Below, piece by piece: positions 1 through 9,085 of a DNA stretch of 64,000 nt. Under the pieces are notes generated by a model, which had not been told where the DNA came from, made no database searches, and saw only the letters and a list, made by a program, of their open reading frames with translations. The position numbers were made by a program, and so were the translations under genes. The first letter of the stretch is position 1. Each line of letters starts with the position of its first letter. Origin of the DNA: Cryobacterium zongtaii. Lineage in GTDB: Bacteria; Actinomycetota; Actinomycetes; Actinomycetales; Microbacteriaceae. The stretch lies in NCBI RefSeq assembly GCF_002909375.1, contig NZ_PPXD01000006.1:1-64000 (forward strand). Reading direction: 5' to 3'.

Positions 1-99
1 ACCGAGCTCCTCGTGATCGATGAAACCACCACCCTGCGGGACTTCTCCCGCGAGGTCCGATGGAACCAGGCGTACTACCGCCTGGCGCAAGGCCTGTAA
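1..99 (+). CDS. araA: L-arabinose isomerase, C-terminal fragment
   Basis: Only the last 32 codons are in the window, reading in frame from base 1 to the TAA at 97-99. The peptide ends with [14 protein letters not shown] after [13 protein letters not shown], which matches the C-terminal end of L-arabinose isomerases (typically ELLVID...FxxELRWNxxYY). AraA converts L-arabinose to L-ribulose in the cytoplasm. A ChvE/GguAB-type sugar importer follows 69 bp downstream on the same strand, which fits a pentose-use operon. The identification rests on a short tail, so it is good but not certain. Confidence 0.72.
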   Translation, partial: TELLVIDETTTLRDFSREVRWNQAYYRLAQGL

Positions 100-168
100 A
101 TCACACACGCACCACTCTGTTTCACCCATTTGACATCAAAGTCGATTGAAAATACGAAAGGAACCACA

Positions 169-1281
169 GTGAAGAAGAAAGCTTTCCTCGCGACACTGGC
201 AGCCGGAGCCATGGTTATGTCCCTGGCAGCCTGCTCCAGCGGCGGAGACTCTGGCGGCGGCGACGGCGGCCTCGTCGGCGTCGCAATGCCCACCAAGTCA
301 TCCGAGCGCTGGATCAACGACGGTAACGCCGTCAAGGAGCAGCTCGAAGCCGAGGGCTTCACCGTCGACCTGCAGTACGCAGAAGACGACATCCCCATGC
401 AGGTCTCGCAGATCGAGAACATGATCACCAAGGGCGCCAAGGCCCTGATCGTCGCCTCGATCGACGGCACCACCCTCACCAGCGTGCTCCAGGACGCCGC
501 AGACGCCGACATCCCCGTCATCGCCTACGACCGCCTGATCCGCGACACCGAGAACGTCAACTACTACGCCTCGTTCGACAACTTCAAGGTCGGCCAGCAG
601 CAGGCCTGGTCGTTGCTGAACGGCCTCGGCCTGGTCGAGCTGGACGGAACGCCCATCGAGGGTGCACCGGCGGGCCCGTTCAACGTCGAGTTGTTTGCCG
701 GTTCGCTGGACGACAACAACGCGTTCTTCTTCTACGACGGCGCGATGGATGTCCTCCAGCCGCTGATCGACGCCAAGACCATCGTGGTCAAGAGCGGCCA
801 GACCGACATCGAGCAGGTTGCAACCCTGCGTTGGGACGGTGAAGAAGCACAGAGCCGCATGGAGAACATCCTGACGTCGACGTACTCCGACGGCAGCGTC
901 GTCAACGGCGTGCTCTCCCCGTACGACGGCATCTCGCGAGGCATCATTTCTGCCCTCGAGGGCTCCGGCTACGCAGTGGGCCCGGAATGGCCCGCGATCT
1001 CCGGTCAGGACGCTGAGCTCGACTCGGTCAAGGCCATCGTCGCCGGTGAGCAGTACGGCACGATCTTCAAGGACACCCGCAAGCTGGCCGAGGTCGCCGT
1101 TTCGATGACCCTCGCCCTGCTCAACGGTGACGAGCCGGAGATCAACAACACCGAAGATTACAACAACGGTGTCAAGGTTGTGGATTCCTACCTCCTCGAC
1201 TCCTCGATCGTGATCAAGGACAACATCACCGAAGAGCTGGTTGACACCGGCTACTGGACCCAGGCCGAGATCGACGGCTAA
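169..1281 (+). CDS. chvE: ChvE-type sugar-binding lipoprotein (multiple monosaccharide ABC importer)
   Basis: 370-aa periplasmic-binding-protein-like lipoprotein. The GTG at 169 is chosen because it opens a signal peptide (KKK, then a hydrophobic stretch) ending in a lipobox LAAC with Cys22, and because an AAAGGA ribosome site lies just upstream. The mature part carries ChvE hallmarks: [27 protein letters not shown] and the C-terminal [12 protein letters not shown]. ChvE proteins bind aldoses such as arabinose, xylose, glucose and galactose. The ATPase and permease follow directly, separated by a strong hairpin (1297-1334). A close paralogue lies at 51922-53046. The araA neighbour suggests L-arabinose as substrate (inference). 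Confidence 0.9.
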   Translation: MKKKAFLATLAAGAMVMSLAACSSGGDSGGGDGGLVGVAMPTKSSERWINDGNAVKEQLEAEGFTVDLQYAEDDIPMQVSQIENMITKGAKALIVASIDGTTLTSVLQDAADADIPVIAYDRLIRDTENVNYYASFDNFKVGQQQAWSLLNGLGLVELDGTPIEGAPAGPFNVELFAGSLDDNNAFFFYDGAMDVLQPLIDAKTIVVKSGQTDIEQVATLRWDGEEAQSRMENILTSTYSDGSVVNGVLSPYDGISRGIISALEGSGYAVGPEWPAISGQDAELDSVKAIVAGEQYGTIFKDTRKLAEVAVSMTLALLNGDEPEINNTEDYNNGVKVVDSYLLDSSIVIKDNITEELVDTGYWTQAEIDG

Positions 1282-1296
1282 GAGTCACGTGTTAGT

Positions 1297-1334
1297 GACC
1301 GGCCGGCGGGGCCTCACAGCCCCGCCGGCCGGTC
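1297..1334 (+). promoter_or_regulatory. Intercistronic 16-bp hairpin between chvE and gguA
   Basis: Bases 1297-1312 and 1319-1334 are perfectly complementary (16 bp) around a 6-nt loop. No T run follows, so it is not a standard intrinsic terminator. Its position after a binding-protein gene and before the ATPase gene fits an mRNA 3'-end stabiliser or partial attenuator that raises binding-protein output over the membrane components. The same arrangement recurs at 10104-10144, 37380-37422 and 53095-53124. Confidence 0.8.
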
Positions 1335-1367
1335 AGCACAAGGTATCGACCTAAGAAAGGAACGCAC

Positions 1368-2897
1368 GTGACCACCAACATCCTCGAGATGCGCGGTATT
1401 ACCAAGACCTTCCCCGGCGTCAAGGCGCTGCAGGACGTGACGCTCAACGTCGCTCGCGGCGAAGTTCACGCCATCTGCGGTGAGAACGGCGCGGGCAAGT
1501 CCACGCTGATGAAGGTGCTCAGCGGCGTTTACCCGCACGGCACCTACACCGGCGACATCGTCTTCGAAGACGAAGTCGTTGAATTCAAGGACATCAGGGA
1601 CAGCGAAGCCAAGGGCATCGTCATCATTCACCAGGAACTCGCACTGAGTCCCTACCTCTCCATCGCGGAGAACATCTTCCTCAACAACGAACAACGCGGC
1701 GCCTTGGGCCTGATCGACTGGAACAAGACCAACACCGAGGCCGTGAAGCTCCTCGCCCGCGTGGGCCTGCGGGAGAACCCCACCACCAAGATCATGGACA
1801 TCGGAGTCGGCAAGCAGCAGCTCGTGGAGATCGCCAAGGCGCTCTCCAAGCGGGTGAAGCTGCTCATCCTGGACGAGCCGACGGCCGCCCTCAACGACGA
1901 GGACTCCGACCACCTGCTCAACTTGATGCTGCACCTGAAGGGTCAGGGCATCACGTCGATCATCATCAGTCACAAGCTCAACGAGATCAAAAAGGTCTCC
2001 GACGCCGTCACGGTCATCCGCGATGGCAAGGCCATCGAGACGATTGACAAGGTCGACGTGACCGAAGACCGCATCATCAAGGACATGGTCGGCCGCGATC
2101 TCGAGCACCGTTACCCGGACCACACGCCGAACATCGGCGAGGAAATCCTGCGGGTCGAGGACTGGACCGCGCACCACCCCCAGGACCCGACCAGGGTCAT
2201 GGTCGACAACGTCAACCTGAACGTGCGGCGTGGCGAGATCGTGGGTATCGCCGGGCTCATGGGAGCCGGACGCACCGAGTTCGCGATGAGCCTGTTCGGC
2301 CGCACCTACGGCAGCCGCATCACCGGCAAGGTGTTCAAGGCCGGCAAGGAGATCAAGACTCGCACGGTCACCGAGGCGATCGACAACGGCATCGCCTACG
2401 CCACCGAGGACCGCAAGACTTACGGCCTCAACCTCATCGAAGACATCAAGCGCAACATCTCGATGGCCTCGCTGGGCAAGCTCGTCAAGGGCGGACTGGT
2501 CGATGACAACGAAGAATTCAAGGTTGCCAACGAGTACCGCACGAGCATGAACATCAAGGCACCGACGGTGCTGGCCAAAACCGGGAAACTCTCCGGCGGC
2601 AACCAGCAGAAGGTCGTGCTGTCGAAGTGGATCTACTCGAATCCCGACGTGCTGATCCTGGATGAGCCCACCCGCGGCATCGATGTTGGCGCCAAGTACG
2701 AGATCTACGCGATCATCAACGCCCTCGCTGCACAGGGCAAGGGCGTGATCGTGATCTCGTCGGAGCTGCCGGAACTGATCGGCATCTGCGACCGCATCTA
2801 CACCCTGTCCGAGGGGCGCATCACGGGAGAATTCCCGATCGATGCGGCCACCCCGGAGACCCTCATCAAGCACATGACCATGGAAAAGGCCCGTTAG
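1368..2897 (+). CDS. gguA: Sugar ABC importer ATPase, two-domain CUT2 type (GguA/MmsA-like)
   Basis: 509-aa tandem ABC ATPase that powers the ChvE-type importer at the membrane. The N-terminal domain has Walker [10 protein letters not shown] (38-46) and Walker B LLILDEP (165-171). The second domain has the degenerate P-loop GLMGAGRTE (296-304), the signature LSGGNQQK (408-415) and LILDEP (429-434). That asymmetric pair is typical of CUT2 ATPases such as RbsA, MglA, XylG and GguA. Length is normal. The GTG start is preceded by AAGAAAGGA. The permease follows after 33 bp. The protein is strongly similar along its whole length to the product of 53148-54680. Confidence 0.93.
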   Translation: MTTNILEMRGITKTFPGVKALQDVTLNVARGEVHAICGENGAGKSTLMKVLSGVYPHGTYTGDIVFEDEVVEFKDIRDSEAKGIVIIHQELALSPYLSIAENIFLNNEQRGALGLIDWNKTNTEAVKLLARVGLRENPTTKIMDIGVGKQQLVEIAKALSKRVKLLILDEPTAALNDEDSDHLLNLMLHLKGQGITSIIISHKLNEIKKVSDAVTVIRDGKAIETIDKVDVTEDRIIKDMVGRDLEHRYPDHTPNIGEEILRVEDWTAHHPQDPTRVMVDNVNLNVRRGEIVGIAGLMGAGRTEFAMSLFGRTYGSRITGKVFKAGKEIKTRTVTEAIDNGIAYATEDRKTYGLNLIEDIKRNISMASLGKLVKGGLVDDNEEFKVANEYRTSMNIKAPTVLAKTGKLSGGNQQKVVLSKWIYSNPDVLILDEPTRGIDVGAKYEIYAIINALAAQGKGVIVISSELPELIGICDRIYTLSEGRITGEFPIDAATPETLIKHMTMEKAR

Positions 2898-2930
2898 CGT
2901 CGGCGCTATCGGAATAGGAGAAACGTCAAA

Positions 2931-4172
2931 ATGAGTGATCTCGAAACCAAGCCGGCGAGCAACACGCCCGAAGGTGCACAAGTCAATCCCAGCAACTCCA
3001 AAGCGGCGGCCTGGTTCAGCCATGTCATCGCCGACCTCGGCAAGAACGGCATCTTCGTCGCACTGATCGTGGTGGTTGTGCTGTTCAGCTTCCTGACCGA
3101 CGGCATCCTGCTGCGGCCGCAGAACATCTCGAACCTGATCGTGCAGAACGGGTACATCCTCGTTCTCGCAGTCGGCATGGTGATGGTCATCATCGCCGGC
3201 CACATCGACCTGTCGGTCGGTTCGGTCGCCGCCTTCGTCGGTGCCGTGTCCGGCGTGTTCGCCGTGACCTGGGGACTGCCCTGGTGGCTGTCGATCATCC
3301 TGTCGCTCCTGGTCGGTGCCCTGGTGGGCGTCTGGCAGGGCTTCTGGATCGCGTTCGTGGGCATCCCCGCCTTCATCGTGACCTTGGCCGGCATGCTCAT
3401 CTTCCGTGGCCTCGCCCTCGTGGTGCTCGGCAACGCGAACATCGGTTCGTTCCCGGCCGAATACCGCGCACTCGGTAACGGCTTCCTCACCGATCTCTTC
3501 GGCGAGTTCGAGCTGGACCCGCTCACCCTGGGTGTCGCCGCACTGGCGATCATCGCCCTGATCGTGCAGCAGGTGCGCACCCGCAAGGGCCGCGCGGCCT
3601 ACGGCCAGGAGGTCGAGCCGCTGGTTTGGTTCGTCGTCAAGCTCGTGCTCATCACCGCCGCCATCGCCATGTTCGCCTACGCCCTCGCCTCCTACAAGGG
3701 CATCCCGGTCACCCTGATCGTGCTGGCCGTGCTGATCCTGGTCTACGGCATCATCATGAACCGCAGCGTGTTCGGTCGTCACATCTACGCGATCGGTGGC
3801 AACCTGCACGCCGCTGAGCTGTCGGGTGTCAAGACCCGCAACGTGACGTTCTGGCTGTTCGTGAACATGGGCGTGCTCGCTGCCCTCGCCGGCCTGATCT
3901 TCACCGCTCGCCTCAACCTGGCCGGCCCGAAGGCAGGTGACGGTTTCGAGCTCGAAGCCATCTCCGCCGCCTTCATCGGTGGCGCGGCCGTGCAGGGTGG
4001 TGTCGGCACCATCGGTGGCGCCATCATCGGTGGTCTGATCATCGGTGTTCTGAACAACGGCATGTCGATCATGGGTATCGGCATCGAGTGGCAGCAGGCC
4101 GTGAAGGGCCTCGTGCTCCTCCTCGCCGTCGCCTTCGACGTCTACAACAAGCGTCGCTCCGGCGGCCGCTAG
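2931..4172 (+). CDS. gguB: Sugar ABC importer permease, CUT2 type (GguB/MmsB-like)
   Basis: 413-aa polytopic membrane permease of the BPD_transp_2 family. Visible hallmarks are AVGMVMVIIAGHIDLSVGSV (~80-100), FVGIPAFIVTLAGMLIFRGL and, near the C-terminus, FELEAISAAFIGGAAVQGGV. It ends with the positively charged tail YNKRRSGGR that is also found in the paralogue at 54686-55903. It forms the channel for the ChvE/GguA system. ATG at 2931 follows AGGAGAAACG. A strong hairpin terminator sits 18 bp after the stop codon, so the operon probably ends here. Confidence 0.92.
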   Translation: MSDLETKPASNTPEGAQVNPSNSKAAAWFSHVIADLGKNGIFVALIVVVVLFSFLTDGILLRPQNISNLIVQNGYILVLAVGMVMVIIAGHIDLSVGSVAAFVGAVSGVFAVTWGLPWWLSIILSLLVGALVGVWQGFWIAFVGIPAFIVTLAGMLIFRGLALVVLGNANIGSFPAEYRALGNGFLTDLFGEFELDPLTLGVAALAIIALIVQQVRTRKGRAAYGQEVEPLVWFVVKLVLITAAIAMFAYALASYKGIPVTLIVLAVLILVYGIIMNRSVFGRHIYAIGGNLHAAELSGVKTRNVTFWLFVNMGVLAALAGLIFTARLNLAGPKAGDGFELEAISAAFIGGAAVQGGVGTIGGAIIGGLIIGVLNNGMSIMGIGIEWQQAVKGLVLLLAVAFDVYNKRRSGGR

Positions 4173-4190
4173 GCACCACGCTCCATCCGG

Positions 4191-4234
4191 CCGCCGGCCC
4201 CGCCTCCACCACGGATGCGGGGCCGGCGGTCTTT
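4191..4234 (+). terminator. Rho-independent terminator after gguB
   Basis: A perfect 13-bp GC-rich stem (4191-4203 with 4217-4229) with a 13-nt loop is followed by TCTTT. It lies just downstream of the permease stop codon and is the likely end of the araA/chvE-gguAB transcript. The right arm and its T run (GATGCG..GGCCGGCGG.CTTTG) recur imperfectly around 4446-4468, as if this segment had been copied. Confidence 0.8.
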
Positions 4235-4270
4235 GTGTGCCCGCTCGTGGCTCGCGTTATGCCCGCGGCC

Positions 4271-4306
4271 CACGTCGCGGTCCACGTCGCGGTACACGTC
4301 GCGGTC
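4271..4306. repeat. 12-bp tandem repeat, three copies
   Basis: Three adjacent copies of CACGTCGCGGTC (the middle copy ends in TA instead of TC) fill 4271-4306. The unit is a multiple of three, but no real gene covers it. Confidence 0.85.
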
Positions 4307-4370
4307 CGACGTGTGCCCCGCGGCACACGTTGTGCGCTGCGGCACGCTTCCTGCGCGGCGGCAGGCGCTA

Positions 4371-4427
4371 GAACCAATGCCGCCGGGGCTAACACGTGCC
4401 GCGGGGGCCAAGGCGTGCCGCCGGGAG
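4371..4427. repeat. 19-bp repeat family, three units
   Basis: Units start at 4371, 4390 and 4409, each exactly 19 bp, with the shared core GTGCCGCCGGG (or close variants) at the same offset. An example unit is CAAGGCGTGCCGCCGGGAG. The same period and core recur at 4586-4623 and 33220-33276, and in a variant form at 5881-6013. Confidence 0.75.
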
Positions 4428-4585
4428 CCTCTCGGCCTGGCACAGATGCGCGGCCGGCGGCCTTTGTTGCCCGCCGCCCGCGCATGTCTCCAGGGCGCGG
4501 CTCGCTTCATGCGCCGCGGCCCGCCTTGTGCCCCGCGGCCCGCCTTGTGCGCCGCGGAACACATTACGCGCGGCGGCCCACGTTA

Positions 4586-4623
4586 GGACTAGTGCCGCCG
4601 GAGCTAAGGCGTGCGGCCGGGAG
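4586..4623. repeat. 19-bp repeat family, two units
   Basis: Two adjacent 19-bp units (4586-4604 and 4605-4623) resemble those at 4371-4427. The second, TAAGGCGTGCGGCCGGGAG, differs at only two positions from the unit at 4409. The following bases (CCTTTCGG) also resemble those after 4427 (CCTCTCGG), so the copied segment is longer than the repeat itself. Confidence 0.72.
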
Positions 4624-4741
4624 CCTTTCGGTCCGACGCGGGCGCGGGTGCGCTGCTCCTCCACAGGGTACGGCTCGGGCGATTGCTCAACCGGACCGGG
4701 TCAGTATCGTGCGCCAGCGGGTCGAAGAGGGACGCTGCCGT

Positions 4742-5805
4742 ATGGCCAATCTCCAGTCCCCGTTATCCAACCCTTCGTCCGCCGAACGCACAGCCGACGC
4801 CGCGCGCCACCGCCAAACCCTCCGGCTCGCCGAAGTCGTGAGCACTCGGTACGGCGGGCTGCTCCCGTCTGGTGCCCTGCGAGAGGTCGGAGTGTCAGCG
4901 CGCGCACTCCAGACGCTGTGCGTGAGGGGTGCGCTCCAGAGTGTCCGTCGCGGTGTGTACGTGACGGGCGAGCGCTGGCGCGCCGCTGATGTCGATGAGC
5001 GGTACCGCCTGATGGTGCGCGCGACCGTTCTGGCATCGGGGCGCCGGCCCGTTTTGTCGCATCAATCTGCGGGCATCCTGCACGGCTTTCCCACCATCGG
5101 GAGCTGGCCCGCGACGGTGCATATCAGCACCCCTGACGCTGTCGGAGGCAGCAGCACACGGTTCATAACCAGTCACCGTGGGCCGGCTCCGGACTCAGTG
5201 CAGGAGATCGACGGATGCCAGGTCACTTCTATTGCGCGCACCCTGGTGGATGTGGCCGCCTCGTCACCCTTTCTGTGGGTGTCACGATGGTGGACCACGC
5301 GCTGCGGGTTGAGCAGGAACGCGCCGAACGGGAGCGGCGCGGAGAGGTGCCGATCCGACCGGCGCTGACGAGGGGTGACCTCTACCGCGAGCTCGCGCTG
5401 GTGAACCCGCGAACCGGTCGGCGCCGCGCCGAGCGGGTGATCGCTTTCACGAACCCGCTGGCGGCAAACCCGGGGGAGACCCTGAGCAGGGTGCGGATCT
5501 TTCAGCTCGGCTTTGAGGCGCCGGAGCTGCAGGTCTGCTTTCCCGACATCCTCGGCGGCAACGCTTGGGTGGACTTCTTCTGGCGCCGGGTGCGCAAGAT
5601 CGGCGAATTCGACGGGTTCCTCAAGTACGGCACCGGGCCCGTGCTCGGCAATCGCGACCCGAGTTCGGTGGTGTGGCAGGAGAAACAGCGAGAGGATGCG
5701 TTACGCGCCCAGGTGAACAGTTTCGACCGGTGGGGCTGGGATCTTGCTCTCTCACCCACCCGGTTCCACGCCTTCCTCACCGAGCGGGGAGTGCCCCGCG
5801 CCTGA
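4742..5805 (+). pseudogene. AbiEi-like antitoxin-domain protein, broken by a -1 frameshift
   Basis: The first part (ATG at 4742 to about 5275) reads as an AbiEi-type winged-helix protein: RQTLRLAEVVSTRYGGLL, a VCVRG/SVRRGVYV-like segment, VLSHQSAGILHG, and TSIARTLVDVAASSP. The family continuation, VGVTMVDHALRVEQER through WDLALSPTRFHAFLTERG, is in the frame shifted by -1, entered near 5275. Both halves have normal codon use, so one missing base near 5270-5278 (a real mutation or a sequencing error) is the simplest reading. Unrepaired, the first frame stops at 5368. Such proteins are common orphans in actinobacteria. No AbiEii-like toxin gene lies beside it. Confidence 0.6.
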
Positions 5806-5880
5806 GTGAATGGCACGCCGAACGGGGCGCATTCGTCTCGCGGCGCGGGCTAGGCGCGGTGGCACGCGGTGTATCCCGGG

Positions 5881-6013
5881 CCGCCGGGGCGAAGACGGGC
5901 CGCCGGGGCGGAAACGGGCCGCCGGGGCGGAAACGGGCCGCCGGGGCGAAGACGGGCCGCCGGGGCGGAGACGGGCCGCCGGGGCGGAGACGGGCCGCCG
6001 GGGCGATGTCGCG
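5881..6013. repeat. 19-bp tandem repeat, seven units
   Basis: Units begin at 5881, 5900, 5919, 5938, 5957, 5976 and 5995 with exact 19-bp spacing. The constant part is CGGGCCGCCGGGGCG and the variable part is GAAGA, GAAA or GAGA. The last copy degenerates at its 3' side. The array lies between the 3' ends of the AbiEi-like gene and the convergent LacI gene. Spacing and core relate it to the repeats at 4371, 4586 and 33220. Confidence 0.88.
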
Positions 6014-6046
6014 CCGCCCGGGGGAAGGGCGGGCCGCAGGGGAGGC

Positions 6047-7060
6047 TCAGCCCTCGGCGTCGAGGCGGCGCGTGGAGGCGCGTTCGATGAGGGCGGGAAC
6101 GGACGCCGGAAGCGGGGAACCGTCACCGTTGATGCGGCCGAGCAACACGCTGAGCATGTCCCGTCCGATGTGCTCGAAATCCTGGCGCACGGTGGTGAGC
6201 GGGGGCGACAGGTGCTCTGCCTCGGGCACGTCGTCGAACCCGACGATGCTGACGTCGCGGGGAACCGACCGTCCCCGATCGGACAGGGCGTGCATCAGCC
6301 CCACCGCCATCTGGTCGTTCGACGCGAAGATCGCCGTGAGCCCCTCGAGGTCGCAGGCCATGCCGAAGGTGTAGCCCGCGGACGGCGACCAGTCGCCGAT
6401 GCCGATGCGGCGCGCCTGCAGGCCGCGGGAGGCCAGCTCGTCGCGCCACCCGCGCTCCCGCTCCTTGGCGTCGATCGAGTCGCTCGGCCCGGCCAGGTGG
6501 GCGATGTTGCGGTGACCGAGCCCGGCCAGATAGGCCACCGCGGTGCGGGCGCCGCTGTACTGGTTGGCCCCGACCGTGGTGATACCGGTGCGGGCCGTTG
6601 CCTCAAGCGCCACCACGGGGATGGCCAGCTCCATGCCGGCGACGACGTCGACGACGCCCTGGCGGCTCGTGATCACGGCGATACCTTCGACGTTCTGCCG
6701 GAGGAACGCTTCGACGACGGCCCGGATCGCCGACGGCTCGGTGTCGATCAGGCTGGCCGTGAAGACCGACCAGGATGCCTTCCGCGCGGCAGCGTTGAAG
6801 TAGAGCTGGGTGGACGCCGGTCCGAACTCGGGTGTGCCCGTGGCGATCAGCCCGATGGTGCGCGACCGCCGGGTCACGAGCGCCCGAGCGGCGGGGGAGG
6901 GCACGTAGCGCAGCTTCTTGATGGCCTCCTCGACCCGAACCCGGGTGGACGGCCGCACATTGGGCAGGTCGTTGAGCACCCGGGAGACTGTCTGGTGCGA
7001 TACCCCGGCGAGACGCGCGACGTCGAAGATCGTCGCTTGGCGGGGAGTTTCCTCTCTCAC
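6047..7060 (-). CDS. LacI-family transcriptional regulator of the ytf-like sugar locus
   Basis: 337 aa. The GTG at 7060 is chosen because AGGGAAAGG stands just upstream and the DNA-binding domain begins a few residues later: TIFDVARLAGVSHQTVSRVL (10-29) is a classic LacI helix-turn-helix plus hinge helix (SPAARALVTRRS). The rest is a periplasmic-binding-protein-like sensor domain (VPRDVSIVGFDDVPEAEHL). It lies on the minus strand behind an orphan sugar ABC ATPase and near a divergent importer. Three TTGTTAGC/GCTAACAA-type sites in 8806-8998 are likely its operators. The effector is unknown; galactofuranose or a related sugar is an inference from the transporter family. Confidence 0.85.
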   Translation of the reverse strand: MREETPRQATIFDVARLAGVSHQTVSRVLNDLPNVRPSTRVRVEEAIKKLRYVPSPAARALVTRRSRTIGLIATGTPEFGPASTQLYFNAAARKASWSVFTASLIDTEPSAIRAVVEAFLRQNVEGIAVITSRQGVVDVVAGMELAIPVVALEATARTGITTVGANQYSGARTAVAYLAGLGHRNIAHLAGPSDSIDAKERERGWRDELASRGLQARRIGIGDWSPSAGYTFGMACDLEGLTAIFASNDQMAVGLMHALSDRGRSVPRDVSIVGFDDVPEAEHLSPPLTTVRQDFEHIGRDMLSVLLGRINGDGSPLPASVPALIERASTRRLDAEG

Positions 7061-7211
7061 GGCGATACCTTTCCCTGCGGGTGACGGGGCCCCAACTCTC
7101 CGCGGTCGATCGTCACACGGAGCATCCGGCCAGCCCACATAGTGCAGGGTTGTGTCACCGATTCTAGACGAGTGCCCTGACCGGCCAGTGCCAGGAGCCC
7201 GAGGGCCCCGG

Positions 7212-8780
7212 TCACCGCTCGGCCCCCCGACGCTGGTCGTCGTCATCGTCGGCACCGTCGGCGATGACGGTGAGCAGCCGCTCGACGGTCAGGTCGTGGT
7301 TGCGGATGTCGGCGACCTTCTTCCGGTCGCGCAGGATCGCCACCCGGTTGCTGATGCGCAGCACCTCTTCGAGTTCGGCCGAAATGAAAACCACGGCGAG
7401 ACCGTTCTCGGCCAGATCGGTGACCAGATTCTGGATCTCGGCCTTGGCGCCGATGTCGATGCCCCTGGTGGGCTCGTCCAGAATCAGCAGGCGGGGCGCT
7501 ATGGCCAACCAGCGGGCGAGAAGCAGCTTCTGCTGGTTGCCCCCGGAGAGGTGCCGCACGAGCGCATCCGGGTTCGGCGGGCGAATGTTCAGAGCCTGGA
7601 TGTAGCTGGCGGCGAGCTCGTCCTGTCGTTTTCGGGAGATCCGACGGAACCAGCCCAGGTCGGCCTGCAGGGCCAGCGCGATGTTGTCGCGAACGGTCAG
7701 GTCCCCGATGATGCCCTCGGCGCGGCGGTCCTCCGAGGCGTAGGCGATACGGTGTTTCAGCGCATCGCGGGGGCCCCGGAACTTGTGCACGACACCGTCG
7801 ACCGACACGCCGCCGCTGTCCGGCCGGTCGATGCCCGCCAGCAGTCGCGCCAGCTCGGTGCGGCCGGAGCCGAGCAGACCGGCCATGCCGACGATTTCGC
7901 CCTCGTAGACGGCCAGGTCGATAGGTGCCAGAGCGCCGTCGCGGCCGAGGCCGATGGCGCTCACCAGTGGCCGTTCACCGCCGAGGGCTTCCTCGACCTC
8001 CCGCTCACTCGTGCGATGCTGCATCTCGGAGAGAACCGACATCCCGGCGCCGACCATCTTCTGCACGAGGTCGATCCGCAGCAGCTCGTCCGTGAGGTAT
8101 TCGCCGACGAGTTGGCCGTCGCGCAGCACGGTGAGCCGGTCGGAGATCTCGTAGACCTGCTCGAGGAAGTGCGAGATGAACAGGATGGCGACCCCGGACT
8201 CCTTGAGGTGGGCGATCACCCTGAACAGCTCCGTCACCTCGTCGGTATCCAGGCTCGAGGTGGGTTCGTCGAGAATCAACACCTTGGGTTGCACGGCAAC
8301 GGCCCTGGTGATGGCGATGAGCTGTTGCACGGCGAGTGAGTGGTCCGCGAGGATGGACGCCGGGTCGATGTCGAGGTTCATTCCCCGGAGGAGCTCGCCG
8401 GCGTGCCGTCGTGTTGCCGGCCAGTCGATGCCGCCCCACGGACGGCGGGACTCGTGCCCGAGCAAGATGTTCTCGGCAACGCTGAGGTTGGGCAGGAGGT
8501 TGATCTCCTGGTACACGGTGCTCACGCCGGACCGTTGCGCGTCGGCCGGGCTGGTGAAGGCCACGCTGACCCCATCGACCTCGATCCGCCCGCCGTCGAT
8601 GCGGTACACACCCGTCAGCGCCTTGATCAGGGTGCTCTTGCCCGCGCCGTTCTCGCCCAGTAGCGAGTGGACCTCCCCGGGGAACAGCCTGAAGTCCACG
8701 GAATCCAACGCCGTGACGCCCGGGAACGTGACGGTGACGCCGGTCATCACCACGATCGGTTCGGCTTCGATTCTGTGCAC
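7212..8780 (-). CDS. Orphan CUT2-type sugar ABC ATPase (YtfR paralogue)
   Basis: 522-aa two-domain ATPase with GENGAGKST in the first half and [17 protein letters not shown] and [18 protein letters not shown] in the second. GTG at 8780 follows GAGGAGG. The sequence is closely similar to YtfR at 10215-11756 (shared VTFPGVTAL, LFPGEVH, SLAVQQL, ISHFLEQVY). No binding protein or permease accompanies it on its own strand; it is divergent from the complete ytf-like importer and upstream of the LacI gene. The acidic tail DGADDDDDQRR is unusual. It may energise the neighbouring permeases as an alternative or heterodimer partner, or be left over from a duplication. Confidence 0.85.
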   Translation of the reverse strand: MHRIEAEPIVVMTGVTVTFPGVTALDSVDFRLFPGEVHSLLGENGAGKSTLIKALTGVYRIDGGRIEVDGVSVAFTSPADAQRSGVSTVYQEINLLPNLSVAENILLGHESRRPWGGIDWPATRRHAGELLRGMNLDIDPASILADHSLAVQQLIAITRAVAVQPKVLILDEPTSSLDTDEVTELFRVIAHLKESGVAILFISHFLEQVYEISDRLTVLRDGQLVGEYLTDELLRIDLVQKMVGAGMSVLSEMQHRTSEREVEEALGGERPLVSAIGLGRDGALAPIDLAVYEGEIVGMAGLLGSGRTELARLLAGIDRPDSGGVSVDGVVHKFRGPRDALKHRIAYASEDRRAEGIIGDLTVRDNIALALQADLGWFRRISRKRQDELAASYIQALNIRPPNPDALVRHLSGGNQQKLLLARWLAIAPRLLILDEPTRGIDIGAKAEIQNLVTDLAENGLAVVFISAELEEVLRISNRVAILRDRKKVADIRNHDLTVERLLTVIADGADDDDDQRRGAER

Positions 8781-9085
8781 CTCGCGAACCTCCTCGTCCC
8801 CCTGAATGTTAGGGTTCACAACTCGTTCGGCGCAACAGGCGCCCCGCAGGGCTGCATCCCAGTGAAAAGCCCTTGACAACACCGGCAAAACGCGGATAGC
8901 CTCCGAAAAGAGCGATTGTGAAGGCTAACAATTGATCCCGACGACGAAGTCAGAAACTATCAAGCAGCTGGCTAGTAGCGAATTGTTAGCGATCACACAT
9001 CGTCCAAGGCACCGCAGTCGTTCATTGAACACATTCATACTGCTGGCACGACGCTCGTGCCCGCAGATCTCAAGGAGGAGATCAC
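8781..9085. promoter_or_regulatory. Divergent control region between the orphan ATPase and ytfQ
   Basis: A plus-strand promoter is visible: TTGACA at 8873-8878, an 18-bp spacer, then TAGCCT at 8897-8902. Three matches to the LacI-type palindrome TTGTTAGCGCTAACAA lie at 8806-8821 (12/16), 8916-8931 (at or just after the start site) and 8983-8998 (13/16). The layout suggests repression of both directions by the LacI protein encoded at 6047-7060, possibly with looping between sites. Confidence 0.6.

Larger units (their letters stand above)
4173..4741. other. 569-bp gene-free, repeat-rich intergenic region
   Basis: Apart from the gguB terminator there is no credible gene: the open frames on both strands are low-complexity Ala/Arg/Gly-rich translations of G/C-rich repeats. 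The stretch holds a 12-bp triplet repeat (4271-4306), a second terminator-like arm (about 4446-4468), and two groups of 19-bp repeats (4371-4427 and 4586-4623). It has the look of a decayed or actively duplicating region. No clear promoter for the next gene was found. Confidence 0.6.

Noticed and set aside
1297..1334. Intrinsic terminator ending the chvE transcript
   Set aside because: No T run follows the stem, and the ATPase gene has no separate promoter that I can see; an attenuator or stabiliser reading is preferred.
1314..3809. Very long minus-strand open frame opposite gguA and gguB
   Set aside because: It is the antisense shadow of two strongly conserved genes; its translation is a His/Asp/Val/Leu-rich sequence without domains. 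The same holds for other long frames opposite nrdE, the GH genes and the ROK gene.
4173..4741. Arg/Ala-rich proteins encoded in the repeat region
   Set aside because: All six frames are open simply because of extreme GC content; there is no ribosome site and no recognisable domain.
5268..5285. Programmed -1 frameshift in the AbiEi-like gene
   Set aside because: No proper X-XXY-YYZ heptamer in the correct frame and no obvious downstream pseudoknot; a plain indel or sequencing error is simpler.
5881..6013. CRISPR array
   Set aside because: The 19-bp units are directly adjacent with no unique spacers, and no cas genes are in the window.
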